Shown here piece by piece: positions 25,200 to 32,973 of a stretch of DNA of 64,000 nt (its first letter is position 1; the number at the start of each line of letters is the position of its first letter). Both the position numbers and the translations under genes were made by a program. The notes below the pieces were generated by a model. That model was given only the letters and a program-made list of their open reading frames with translations, did no database searches and was not told where the DNA came from. Source of the DNA: Penaeicola halotolerans (GTDB lineage Bacteria; Bacteroidota; Bacteroidia; Cytophagales; Cyclobacteriaceae); NCBI RefSeq assembly GCF_016464625.1, contig NZ_JAEAGO010000002.1, forward strand, positions 434,001 through 498,000, in the 5' to 3' direction.

Positions 25200-25265
25200 T
25201 TATCCCCTAGTATACTAGGGGTCTTCCTCTAGTCTTCCTTTAGTTATCCTCTAGTATACTTCTAC
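25200..25265 (-). repeat. 11-bp tandem array, right of the defence island, inverted
   Basis: Six 11-base units on the plus strand: TTATCCCCTAG, TATACTAGGGG, TCTTCCTCTAG, TCTTCCTTTAG, TTATCCTCTAG, TATACTTCTAC. Read on the minus strand they include CTAGAGGAAGA, CTAAAGGAAGA, CTAGAGGATAA and CTAGGGGATAA, the same family as the array at 15510-15575 but in opposite orientation. The first two units also make a perfect 18-base palindrome, CCCCTAGTATACTAGGGG (25204-25221). The remaining 25071-25706 gap shows no convincing gene besides the elements listed separately. Confidence 0.85.
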
Positions 25266-25483
25266 ATTATGCTTTTGGAAGGTCTAATCATGGGAGCTAG
25301 AAAGGGGCTTTTTTCAAATCCTGAGAATACAAGGAATTCTTTGAAATGGATAAAAATGGAGGTGTTGGGAGGATGTTGCCACGAATGCACGAATGAAAGC
25401 TTTCTAATGGTATAAACATGCTCGTAAGGAAGGGTTGGTAGAGGTTGAGGTTGTTTACTAGACGTTACAAATGCCCTTCTCGC

Positions 25484-25508
25484 TCATCCTAGTTGCAAAT
25501 GAGGACGA
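25484..25508. repeat. REP-like hairpin, copy 2
   Basis: TCATCCTAGT pairs imperfectly with ATGAGGACGA around TGCAA. It is related to the hairpin at 15347-15370. Confidence 0.55.
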
Positions 25509-25529
25509 TTTGTATTATTACATTTTAGA

Positions 25530-25568
25530 CAGAAACATATATGCAACATTGTTGCATATATGTTTCTG
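25530..25568. repeat. Perfect 39-base palindrome (19-base arms)
   Basis: Arm CAGAAACATATATGCAACA (25530-25548), a single central T, then its exact reverse complement (25550-25568). The arms are too long and A+T-rich for an ordinary operator, and there is no T tract of the terminator type. It lies between the REP-like element and the iron-uptake genes. Confidence 0.85.
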
Positions 25569-25689
25569 TTGCTTATATTTGTTCCTGATAAATATCTGAA
25601 GTGCGGTTTTGCATCAAGCTTTAGCCATTACTCAAAGCTTAAAAGTGCCGTTGATATATCTCTTGTTTCATCCATAGTGATTCAAGATT

Positions 25690-25697
25690 TAATTTTG
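25690..25697 (+). promoter_or_regulatory. Possible -7 box of the Cys/His-rich protein gene
   Basis: TAATTTTG fits TAnnTTTG, but it leaves a very short leader before the ATG at 25707 and no clear -33 TTG is correctly spaced. Confidence 0.35.
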
Positions 25698-25706
25698 ATA
25701 GTGAAT

Positions 25707-26069
25707 ATGAAAGTGTTTTTAGTCATATTTTTGATCATGCTCCAGTCGTCTGTGACTTTTAGGATTTGCCTAGCGGTGACAGATTTGGCTAGCTATGAGT
25801 GTTTTCACCTGTGTCATCATGATGATCATGGCATGGGGGAACTCTGCGATGGGGATTGTTTTTTGATTGATCAAGCACATACGCTTCATAGTTTTGACTT
25901 TAAAAGCTACCCTTATGATGGGTTTGATTTCGCTTTTTTACCTGTTGATGCTTTGTTGATCATTGATCACTTACCTATACTTCAAGATTTTAGCTTATTC
26001 CATTTAAAAGACGACATACCGTGTAGTCCAGATGTACTTTTTATGGAGAGGCCTCCTCAGGTGGCTTAA
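25707..26069 (+). CDS. Small exported Cys/His-rich protein of the iron-uptake locus
   Basis: 120 residues from the ATG at 25707; a longer frame from 25560 runs through the palindrome and lacks a signal-like start, so I rejected it. The first ~25 residues are hydrophobic (MKVFLVIFLIMLQSSVTF), a signal peptide or anchor. Then comes a compact metal-ligand cluster, CFHLCHHDDHGMGELCDGDC, with four Cys, four His and several Asp/Glu, followed by an acidic tail. It sits 65 bases before a TonB-dependent receptor and a PepSY gene, so periplasmic metal binding or sensing for that uptake system is likely. I do not recognise the family. Confidence 0.65.
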   Translation: MKVFLVIFLIMLQSSVTFRICLAVTDLASYECFHLCHHDDHGMGELCDGDCFLIDQAHTLHSFDFKSYPYDGFDFAFLPVDALLIIDHLPILQDFSLFHLKDDIPCSPDVLFMERPPQVA

Positions 26070-26134
26070 AGACTTTTTACTGCTTTTCAGGCAGATTTTC
26101 TTAATCGTTTATCCATTTATTAATCCATTATTTT

Positions 26135-28477
26135 ATGAAATCAAGAATTAGCGCTTTGCTGATTGTTCTTTTTTGTGTGGGGATGTCTCTGAATACGGCA
26201 CATGCTCAAAAAGCTACGGGTACACTTCAGGGAGAGGTGCAAGATGAATCTGGTAATCCGATCGCTTTTGCCAATTTGATCATCGAAGAAACGCGTTTAG
26301 GGGCATATACCAATGAAAATGGCGTCTTTAGTATCCGAAGTATCCCCTTTGGTGATTATCGCTTGTTGATCTCCTCAGTAGGTTATGAAAGGCAGACTGT
26401 CAATGTGACGATCAATCAGGCTACTCAGCGATTGAATTTTACCCTCAAAGCGCAGGAGGACTTGAGTGAGGTGGTCATACAGTCTAGCAAAATAGCAGAT
26501 TATAAGTCGCTCAATAGAATAGATGTGCCAGCGAAAGATTTGCCACTGACTCAGTCGAGTATCGATCGCAGCCTGATGCTGGAGCGCAATGTGGATGAGC
26601 TGTCTGAGGCACTTAAAGTCACGCCTGGTATCCGTGTACAGAATAACTATGGCGGGTTTCAAACTTTTAATATTAGGGGTTTCAACAACTTTGTCTTGAT
26701 GGTAGACGGTGTCAGAGATGAGCGTCACAATATCTCCAACTCTGCTCCTACGACTAATTTGGCCAATGTGCAAAGCATCGAAGCATTGAAAGGGCCAGCT
26801 TCCGTATTATTTGGACACTCAGCCCTAGGCGGAGTTATCAATATCACTAGAAAGCAACCAACAAGGGAGTTTAGCGGAGAGCTCAATGCAGCAGCTGGCA
26901 GCTACAATACCAAGCGTCTTTCTGCTGGTGTGGGAGGACCTATCAATGATAAGCTTCGCTACAGACTAGACTTTGGGATGTCCGATACGGATGGTTTTAG
27001 AGGGGCAGGCTTTCAAACAAACAATGTTTACCTAGCCTTAGATTATCAGCCGACAGCCTTTGATGTCATCCAGCTGAAAGTGCAAGTCAACAAAGACCTA
27101 TACGATACCGATACAGGAGTACCTACTGTGGGTGGTAGGCTACCAGATGGGTTTGATGTGCGTACGCGTCTGAACGATCCGCAGGATTATCTAGGACATA
27201 CGCGCTATGACTATCAGCTGAGGTATGAGCGTACTTTTAGAAACGGAATGGTCTTGTCTAATCTACTTTCCTACTATGATGATGATATCGATTATTTCTC
27301 TACGGAAGAGTTGACACTCAATGCATCCTTAGACTCTGTACAACGTACTTTCCCATTTTATTTTAATCACGAGACCAAGCCTATCCAAAATCAGGTAGAA
27401 TTGACGCAGACGTTTAATCTTGCGGGGATGCAGCTCAAGAGTTTGGTAGGGCACTCATTCTCCTACATGGATCGCAAAACCTACAATGGCACTATCTCCG
27501 GGCCTGGCAGAGGAGCTAGTACTTCCCTGATAAACCCAGTGCTCAATCAGGGGGCATTGTTTATCACGGACACGAGGTATCAGGCTAGACTTGAGACAGT
27601 TCATGGGATTTACATGCAGCATTGGTTAGAAATATCCCCTAAATTAAAAGCTTTGATTGGTGGGCGATACGACATTTTTGATGGTTTGTATTTTACGGAT
27701 CAAGTATCTCCCAATAGGGAGGTAACCAGCCGTGGGGATCGGGTAGACTACAATAGAGCAGCTTTTACATATAGAGCTGGTTTAGTGTATCAGCCAACTG
27801 AGCAATTGAGTGTATTTGGTTCATACTCGACTTATTTCAAGCCGACACGTACTGTTACCCTACAGGGTGAGATATTTGACCCAGAGACAGGCTATCAAGG
27901 GGAGTTTGGTGTGCGATATGAGCTAGATGATGTTTGGAGCGTACAGGCTTCTGCCTTTAAGCTTGTGAGGACAAATATCTTGGAAAATCTAGGTAGTGGC
28001 ATCCAGCGTAATGTAGGGGAAGGGCAGTCACAAGGTTTTGAAGCGGAGCTGATAGCTAATCCGATCAAAGGATTGAATATCCGTACAGGCTATACTTATG
28101 CTGCTACAGAGATCATTGGTTTTGACACGGACATCGCTACCAATCCAAATGCAGGCAACAGACTGCCAAATGCCCCTCAAAACTTATTTACCAGTTGGGT
28201 AAACTATCAATTCAGCGAGGGACCTCTAAAGGGCTTTAGCATCGGAGGTGGTACGTATCACCTTTCGGAAATATTTAATAATGCAGCCAATACAGCGGTG
28301 CTTCCAGCATATTGGGTGATAGACACTACTATTGGCTATAAGTTTGGCAATTCGGAGCTAAGACTCAATGTCAATAATGTAGCTGATCGATTGTACTATA
28401 CGAGTGCAATATACAACACGCAGTTTGTCGTGGGTAATGACCGTAATTTCATGTTGTCATTTAGACACCAGTTTTAA
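26135..28477 (+). CDS. TonB-dependent siderophore receptor
   Basis: 780-residue outer-membrane receptor. Signal peptide ends at AHAQ; residues about 30-110 are a carboxypeptidase-regulatory-like beta sandwich (GTLQGEVQDESGNPIAFANL); then a plug domain (about 140-245) with TPGIRVQNNYGG, FNIRGF and the LKGPASVLFGHSALGGVIN motif of siderophore receptors; then a 22-strand-type barrel ending in a terminal aromatic Phe (SFRHQF). The plug and barrel resemble FhuA/FecA-type receptors, so ferric siderophore or haem-like iron is the likely cargo. Its neighbours fit: a Cys/His-rich exported protein before it and a PepSY-TM protein after it. A terminator-like hairpin separates it from the PepSY gene and may set their expression ratio. 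Confidence 0.92.
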   Translation: MKSRISALLIVLFCVGMSLNTAHAQKATGTLQGEVQDESGNPIAFANLIIEETRLGAYTNENGVFSIRSIPFGDYRLLISSVGYERQTVNVTINQATQRLNFTLKAQEDLSEVVIQSSKIADYKSLNRIDVPAKDLPLTQSSIDRSLMLERNVDELSEALKVTPGIRVQNNYGGFQTFNIRGFNNFVLMVDGVRDERHNISNSAPTTNLANVQSIEALKGPASVLFGHSALGGVINITRKQPTREFSGELNAAAGSYNTKRLSAGVGGPINDKLRYRLDFGMSDTDGFRGAGFQTNNVYLALDYQPTAFDVIQLKVQVNKDLYDTDTGVPTVGGRLPDGFDVRTRLNDPQDYLGHTRYDYQLRYERTFRNGMVLSNLLSYYDDDIDYFSTEELTLNASLDSVQRTFPFYFNHETKPIQNQVELTQTFNLAGMQLKSLVGHSFSYMDRKTYNGTISGPGRGASTSLINPVLNQGALFITDTRYQARLETVHGIYMQHWLEISPKLKALIGGRYDIFDGLYFTDQVSPNREVTSRGDRVDYNRAAFTYRAGLVYQPTEQLSVFGSYSTYFKPTRTVTLQGEIFDPETGYQGEFGVRYELDDVWSVQASAFKLVRTNILENLGSGIQRNVGEGQSQGFEAELIANPIKGLNIRTGYTYAATEIIGFDTDIATNPNAGNRLPNAPQNLFTSWVNYQFSEGPLKGFSIGGGTYHLSEIFNNAANTAVLPAYWVIDTTIGYKFGNSELRLNVNNVADRLYYTSAIYNTQFVVGNDRNFMLSFRHQF

Positions 28478-28482
28478 AATAG

Positions 28483-28513
28483 AAAAGGGGAAGCATCATC
28501 AGGCTTCCCTTTA
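28483..28513 (+). terminator. Hairpin between TonB receptor and PepSY gene
   Basis: AAAAGGGGAAGC (28483-28494) pairs with GCTTCCCTTTT (28503-28513). Only 20 bases separate it from the PepSY start, so it probably allows partial read-through. Confidence 0.7.
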
Positions 28514-28532
28514 CTAGCTCAATACAATTTGA

Positions 28533-30011
28533 ATGAATAAAAAGCTCAAAAAAACGCTCACTAAGGTCATATTGGTGACTCACCAATACACTGGCTTTTT
28601 CTTTTCATTACTTTTTTTGATTTGGTTTTTATCGGGCTTTGTCTTGATGTATAAGGATTTTCCTTATCTACAGGAAGACGAGAGATTATCGAAAATCAGC
28701 CCATTGTCCGTTCAGCAGGTTTTGGCGCCTCAGTATGTGGTGCCTGCTGAGGACATAGGAAGTGTCGAATCTCTAAAGTTGCTCATGCTGAGAGATAGAC
28801 CTATCTATCAATGGGAGGTAGATGGTGTACCCTATCAAGCCCATGCTGATGATGGCACTGAGGTCTCTAAAGTTAGCAAAGAAGAGGCTGAAGAGATAGT
28901 TCGTGCCTTTGATCAAAAGGACTATCAGGTAGCCCAAAATGAATCTTCGCTAGAGATGGATCAGTGGACGGTCAGGACACGGTTTGTTCCTTATTTACCT
29001 TTTCATAAGATCACTGTGGCAGACCATCAAGGCTTGACTTTCTATGTGTCCTCTCAGACGGGTGAGGTGATGCAGCGATTAGATAATGTGGACAAAATGT
29101 GGGCTTGGCTAGGTGCTATTCCGCATTGGATATACTTTAGAGACCTGAGGGTGGATACGCCTCTGTGGCGTGTGGTGGTGATATATCTATCGGGCTTTGG
29201 TATACTGATGAGTGTAAGTGGTCTGGTGATGGGAATCATCAGGCTCAAGTATCGTAAGAAACAGCCACTCAAATTTAGTCCTTACAAAAAGTTTTGGTTC
29301 AAATGGCATCACTATACAGGCTTTGTCTTTGGCTTGATTGTTTGCACTTGGATCATTTCGGGGTATTTCTCCATGAATCCGAGTAGCTGGAGTCCAAGCA
29401 CTTCCTTGTCCTCTGAGGAAGCAGCTATTTGGAAAGGTGATCGTAGGAGCCTTTTTATGACTGACTCCTTGCTTGATTTGAGTCTTTTGTATAAAAAAGA
29501 GGTGCCTAAAGAAATCAAGTTTGATCATCTTGACGCTAGACCCATAGCCGTTGCTCAGTATGGTGACCGCTCTACTCAGTCGATGTATTTGGATAGTCTT
29601 CAGCTTTTTACCCTAGGAGAGCAAGAAGTGAGACAACTTATTCGAAAGTTTAATTCAAGCGAAGTCAAAGACATCAGCTTACTCAATCAATATGATGCTT
29701 ACTACTACTCTAAATGGAATCGAAAGAACCTACCTGTTTGGAGAGTCAGCATGCAAGATGACCAACAGACCCTCTACTATATTGATCCTAACAAGGCAAG
29801 CGTGGAGATGAAGTATATCAAGCTTAACCGCTTCAGCAGGTGGATATATCAGGGGCTTCATAGTTTAGATTTTCCAGCACTTTTACAACGCAGACCGCTA
29901 TGGGATATCGTAGTGATTATTTTGATGCTAGGTGGCACGGCTGTATCTATCACAGGAGTGGTTTTGACCTGGAAGTGGTTGAAAAGAAGCTTTAGGAAAG
30001 CTACTCGTTAG
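28533..30011 (+). CDS. PepSY-TM domain protein, likely periplasmic siderophore-iron reductase
   Basis: 492-residue inner-membrane protein with the PepSY_TM arrangement: an N-terminal helix pair after VTHQYTGFFFS, a large periplasmic part with a PepSY segment (SKEEAEEIVRAF ... YYVSSQTGEVMQRL-like), a central helix hairpin after AIPHWIYFRDL, a second HHYTGFVFG helix, another periplasmic part, and a last helix (WDIVVIILMLGGTAVSITGVVLTW). His residues in HQYTG, IPHWIYF, WHHYTG and GLHSLDFP match the haem/metal-ligand positions in this family. Members next to TonB siderophore receptors are thought to reduce ferric siderophores. Followed by a terminator. Confidence 0.88.
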   Translation: MNKKLKKTLTKVILVTHQYTGFFFSLLFLIWFLSGFVLMYKDFPYLQEDERLSKISPLSVQQVLAPQYVVPAEDIGSVESLKLLMLRDRPIYQWEVDGVPYQAHADDGTEVSKVSKEEAEEIVRAFDQKDYQVAQNESSLEMDQWTVRTRFVPYLPFHKITVADHQGLTFYVSSQTGEVMQRLDNVDKMWAWLGAIPHWIYFRDLRVDTPLWRVVVIYLSGFGILMSVSGLVMGIIRLKYRKKQPLKFSPYKKFWFKWHHYTGFVFGLIVCTWIISGYFSMNPSSWSPSTSLSSEEAAIWKGDRRSLFMTDSLLDLSLLYKKEVPKEIKFDHLDARPIAVAQYGDRSTQSMYLDSLQLFTLGEQEVRQLIRKFNSSEVKDISLLNQYDAYYYSKWNRKNLPVWRVSMQDDQQTLYYIDPNKASVEMKYIKLNRFSRWIYQGLHSLDFPALLQRRPLWDIVVIILMLGGTAVSITGVVLTWKWLKRSFRKATR

Positions 30012-30037
30012 TTAATTCTCCGTTAAATGGATTCAAA

Positions 30038-30060
30038 GGACGCTTTAGGGCGTCTTTTTT
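30038..30060 (+). terminator. Intrinsic terminator after the PepSY gene
   Basis: GACGC (30039-30043), short loop, GCGTC (30050-30054), six T. Confidence 0.8.
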
Positions 30061-30179
30061 GTGCTAGAGCATTTTTAATTAAAATTTTATTGATATTATT
30101 GAATACAGATTTCATTAAATACTTAGTGTTTTTAAGCATTGTTGATGAAAGCTTTTTGTATAGTTTAAAATGAGTTGAA

Positions 30180-30905
30180 ATGACTGTGAAGAAAAGATTA
30201 CTCAGATTTTTGAAGCGCTATTTTATAGGCTTGGCAGTGTTGTATGTAGGTGTTTTGGCAAGTGGATACTATTTGTGGGCCAAGATGGACGCCCATGTAC
30301 TGAATGCACAAAAACCCAGCTTTGCTATATCCAATCATCTAGGCGGTCGGGATAAGATTACTGACTTTGAGGGGAAATATGTGCTGGTTGACTTTTGGTT
30401 TGCTGGCTGTAAACCTTGTATCAAAGAAATGCAGTATTTTCCTCAGCTTTTGGATAAATATGGAGATGAGTTGGTTATCATGAGCATTAGTGTTGATCCT
30501 CCTGAACTGTTTGATCACGTGCTCAATAGTCCCGACAGACCTTTCGACTTCATTGAGACCAATAGGGATAATTGGAGGTTTTATCGTGATTCTAAACTTA
30601 CGGAAAGTTACGCCAAGGCTTATGAAGTAAGTGCCTATCCTACCTACCTTTTATACGATCCTTCAGGTGAATTAGTGGCTATTCCGATGAGTGGTGTATT
30701 AGCAGTAGAGAGCAAGCTTGGTGGGATATTTGACTTAGGACTATCATTACAGCTTTTTAAAGATATACTGGTTAAACTACCTATGGTATTGGTGCCCTAT
30801 ACCATGCTTGTGTTGCTTATTTTGGGTATTCAACTCATCATTTTCTTGATCAGAAAATATATCTTCAATAGCTCTACTACTTTAGTTTCTACTACTAAAT
30901 CTTAA
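30180..30905 (+). CDS. Membrane-bound TlpA-like thioredoxin-fold protein
   Basis: 241 residues with an N-terminal anchor helix (FIGLAVLYVGVLASGYYLWA), a periplasmic thioredoxin fold of about 45-180, and a second hydrophobic helix near the C-terminus (VPYTMLVLLILGIQLIIFLI). The redox site is GCKPC in DFWFAGCKPCIKEM, and the cis-Pro loop is SAYPTYLLYD. TlpA/ResA-like proteins reduce periplasmic disulfides, often for cytochrome maturation or protein repair. The C-terminal helix is unusual for TlpA and gives the domain two anchors. It heads a run of four same-strand envelope genes (gap of 10 bases to the next), perhaps one operon. No cytochrome gene is nearby, so the target is unknown. Confidence 0.85.
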   Translation: MTVKKRLLRFLKRYFIGLAVLYVGVLASGYYLWAKMDAHVLNAQKPSFAISNHLGGRDKITDFEGKYVLVDFWFAGCKPCIKEMQYFPQLLDKYGDELVIMSISVDPPELFDHVLNSPDRPFDFIETNRDNWRFYRDSKLTESYAKAYEVSAYPTYLLYDPSGELVAIPMSGVLAVESKLGGIFDLGLSLQLFKDILVKLPMVLVPYTMLVLLILGIQLIIFLIRKYIFNSSTTLVSTTKS

Positions 30906-30915
30906 TTCCTCTTCT

Positions 30916-32034
30916 ATGAAGCATTATATTAAATTGTTATTCATCCTTTGTTTTTTCATTACAGTATCATGCTCAAGAAATGATGATAGAGCAAGTGTCA
31001 ATCATCTAGACTTTACTAGTTTGAATAAGCTTGACGCTAGCTTTGATGACGTGTTAAATGATTTGAACATAATTGATTTGAAACTGCCTGACACTGTTTT
31101 TTTAGGTAAAATTGATAATGTAATATCAAACGATAATTTTTATATACTTCAAGATAGTGAATTTGCTAATGCTCTTTATTTTTTCAACAAAAAGGGGTAT
31201 TTTGTTAATCAACTAAATAAAAAAGGTGACGGGCCCGAAGAGTATAGAGCTCTCTCCAATTTTGTTCTCATTAATGATACTATTAAAGTTTATGATAGAG
31301 CTTCAAGAAAAGTAGTCAAATATTTATTACCTGATCTTAAGTTTATTAGTTATAAAAACATTGACCATTACATTTTTGGGACTATATATGATGAAAATAA
31401 AGAATTTATTTTATCTATTAGTGATGAAGAAACATCAGATGTAGATTATTTAGGTATTATTATTCATGATAAAGATTTCAACATTTTAAAAAATTTCAGC
31501 AGAGCTCCTGCTATTATAGAGGCGAGTTTCACTGAAAATTTATTTATTCACGATAACAACTATTTTTATTCCGAGCCTTTTAACGAATTAATTTACAAAG
31601 TAGAAAAGGATACTCTTACCCCTTTATATAAAATTGATTTTGGTTCTTATAAACTTCCTGATGAGATTGTAAATATTTCAGATCCTGAAGAGTTTTATGA
31701 TAGAATTCGTCTAGGAGAATATGCTTTTGCTATTCATCATGTAAATTTTACAAAGAATTCGCTAAGTTTTAATTTTTATCGAAATCTAGATTTTGACAAC
31801 AAACTCTTGGGGATTTATAATATGAATACAGATAAAGGCGGTATTCTAAGAACTGAAAATATATTTCAAGAATATTTAGCTAATCCAATTTCTAAAAGTG
31901 GCAACCATTATTACACGATAGTTTATCCAAGTGAGAGCGAAACACTTGATGAATCACTTAAAGAGCGACTGAAAGTCAGTGCTCTAAACGATAAGCCGCT
32001 TTTGTTAGAATATAATTTTGAGTTAAAGAACTAA
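30916..32034 (+). CDS. 6-bladed beta-propeller lipoprotein
   Basis: 372 residues with a lipoprotein signal (ITVSCSRND, lipidated Cys), so membrane-anchored outside the cytoplasm. Repeated strands of the pattern 'YILQDSE...LYFFNKKGYFVNQLNKKGDGPEEYRAL' and 'DTIKVYDRASRKVVKYL' are typical of Bacteroidota 6-bladed beta-propeller (DUF4934-like) proteins, whose function is not known. Its base composition is much richer in A and T than the genes on either side, with many AAT, ATA and TTA codons, pointing to recent acquisition or relaxed selection. It is 3 bases from the next gene, hence apparently in the same operon. Confidence 0.8.
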   Translation: MKHYIKLLFILCFFITVSCSRNDDRASVNHLDFTSLNKLDASFDDVLNDLNIIDLKLPDTVFLGKIDNVISNDNFYILQDSEFANALYFFNKKGYFVNQLNKKGDGPEEYRALSNFVLINDTIKVYDRASRKVVKYLLPDLKFISYKNIDHYIFGTIYDENKEFILSISDEETSDVDYLGIIIHDKDFNILKNFSRAPAIIEASFTENLFIHDNNYFYSEPFNELIYKVEKDTLTPLYKIDFGSYKLPDEIVNISDPEEFYDRIRLGEYAFAIHHVNFTKNSLSFNFYRNLDFDNKLLGIYNMNTDKGGILRTENIFQEYLANPISKSGNHYYTIVYPSESETLDESLKERLKVSALNDKPLLLEYNFELKN

Positions 32035-32037
32035 GTT

Positions 32038-32922
32038 ATGGTGAAATTTAAAGTATTATTTTCAGTTTATTTTATGCTGTTGGCTTCGGTATTTGCTCAA
32101 GCCCAATCAAAGATCACTGTACGTTCTGAGGTAGATAAAAAGCCGATTCCATTTGCTTTGCTTGTAGAGAAGGAAGGTAAAAAGGGCCTAGTGGCGGATG
32201 AATCGGGTGTACTGAATATGCCTCAAGTAGCCTTAGAGGCAGGCAATACTATTATCATTTCAGCGACTGGCTATCAAGAGTTGGAGATCAAAAGCGAGGC
32301 TTTGGCTCAGTTAAAGGAAGTCTTTTTGCAGCCTAAGACTTTTGAACTGGACGAGTTTACCATCACTTCTTCGAACCTTGAGCCTGTTATGCTGGGAGAT
32401 ACTTTATGGCCAATATATAGATCAGAAAAGGGAATTCAGTCAGGCGATAAAGATGAAGATGCGCGTTTTGGGGGTTACCTTAATTTGAAAGACAACAAGG
32501 ACAGGCTATTTTCTAATGTGTGGATTTATTTTCATAATGTTGACCTAGAAGATCCCACTAAGTTCAGGATTAGATGGTTGGTCTCCAATGAGGTAAGAAG
32601 GCCCAAACCCGCCAAGATTTATAAGAATGACCAATTCTTTGACGTGCAAAACGTAACGACTGTCTATCAAGTGAAAAATGAAGGTTGGAATAGTTTTGAC
32701 TTAAGTAAGGATGAAATTGTGATTCCTAAAAACTACAAAGGGGTCTTTATGATCATTGATAAGTTGCCAGACGTCTATGGCGAGATAGACAGTACTATTA
32801 TCCCTTTTCAGGATAGAGGAAAGAAGCAAATAGAGCCTGCGATCTTTAGTTCATGGGGCTTAACTGCATTGGATGATCCTTATAGTCAAGCTTTAGGTAT
32901 CGCTATAGAGTATCTGCGTTGA
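32038..32922 (+). CDS. Exported carboxypeptidase-regulatory-domain protein
   Basis: 294 residues with a signal peptide ending at AQAQ. Residues about 24-100 form a carboxypeptidase-D-regulatory-like sandwich (KITVRSEVDKKPIPFALLVEKEGKKG), the domain also found at the front of TonB receptors; the remaining ~190 residues are a beta-rich domain (YRSEKGIQSGDKDEDARFGGYL, then WIYFHNVDLEDPTKFRIRW) that I have seen in proteins of unknown function. Likely a periplasmic or surface protein. It follows the beta-propeller gene by 3 bases; a separate promoter precedes the next gene. Confidence 0.75.
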   Translation: MVKFKVLFSVYFMLLASVFAQAQSKITVRSEVDKKPIPFALLVEKEGKKGLVADESGVLNMPQVALEAGNTIIISATGYQELEIKSEALAQLKEVFLQPKTFELDEFTITSSNLEPVMLGDTLWPIYRSEKGIQSGDKDEDARFGGYLNLKDNKDRLFSNVWIYFHNVDLEDPTKFRIRWLVSNEVRRPKPAKIYKNDQFFDVQNVTTVYQVKNEGWNSFDLSKDEIVIPKNYKGVFMIIDKLPDVYGEIDSTIIPFQDRGKKQIEPAIFSSWGLTALDDPYSQALGIAIEYLR

Positions 32923-32928
32923 TAGTTT

Positions 32929-32958
32929 TTTGATTTTATCACAGCTTGGATTAATTTG
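32929..32958 (+). promoter_or_regulatory. Promoter of the PagL-like gene
   Basis: -33 TTTG (32929-32932), a 20-base stretch, and TAATTTG at 32952-32958, close to the Bacteroidota -33/-7 pattern. A start near 32965 rules out translation from the TTG at 32956. Confidence 0.5.
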
Positions 32959-32973
32959 AGTGATGTATCAAAT

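Noticed and set aside
25530-25568. Palindrome as an intrinsic terminator
   Set aside because: No T tract on either side and no gene end close enough; the esterase stops more than 450 bases earlier.
7200-25600. Prophage or integrative element with integrase
   Set aside because: No integrase, transposase, phage structural gene, relaxase or tRNA-associated att duplication was found in or around either island.
25560-25706. 49-codon N-terminal extension of the Cys/His-rich protein
   Set aside because: It begins inside the perfect palindrome and would bury the signal peptide in the middle of the protein.
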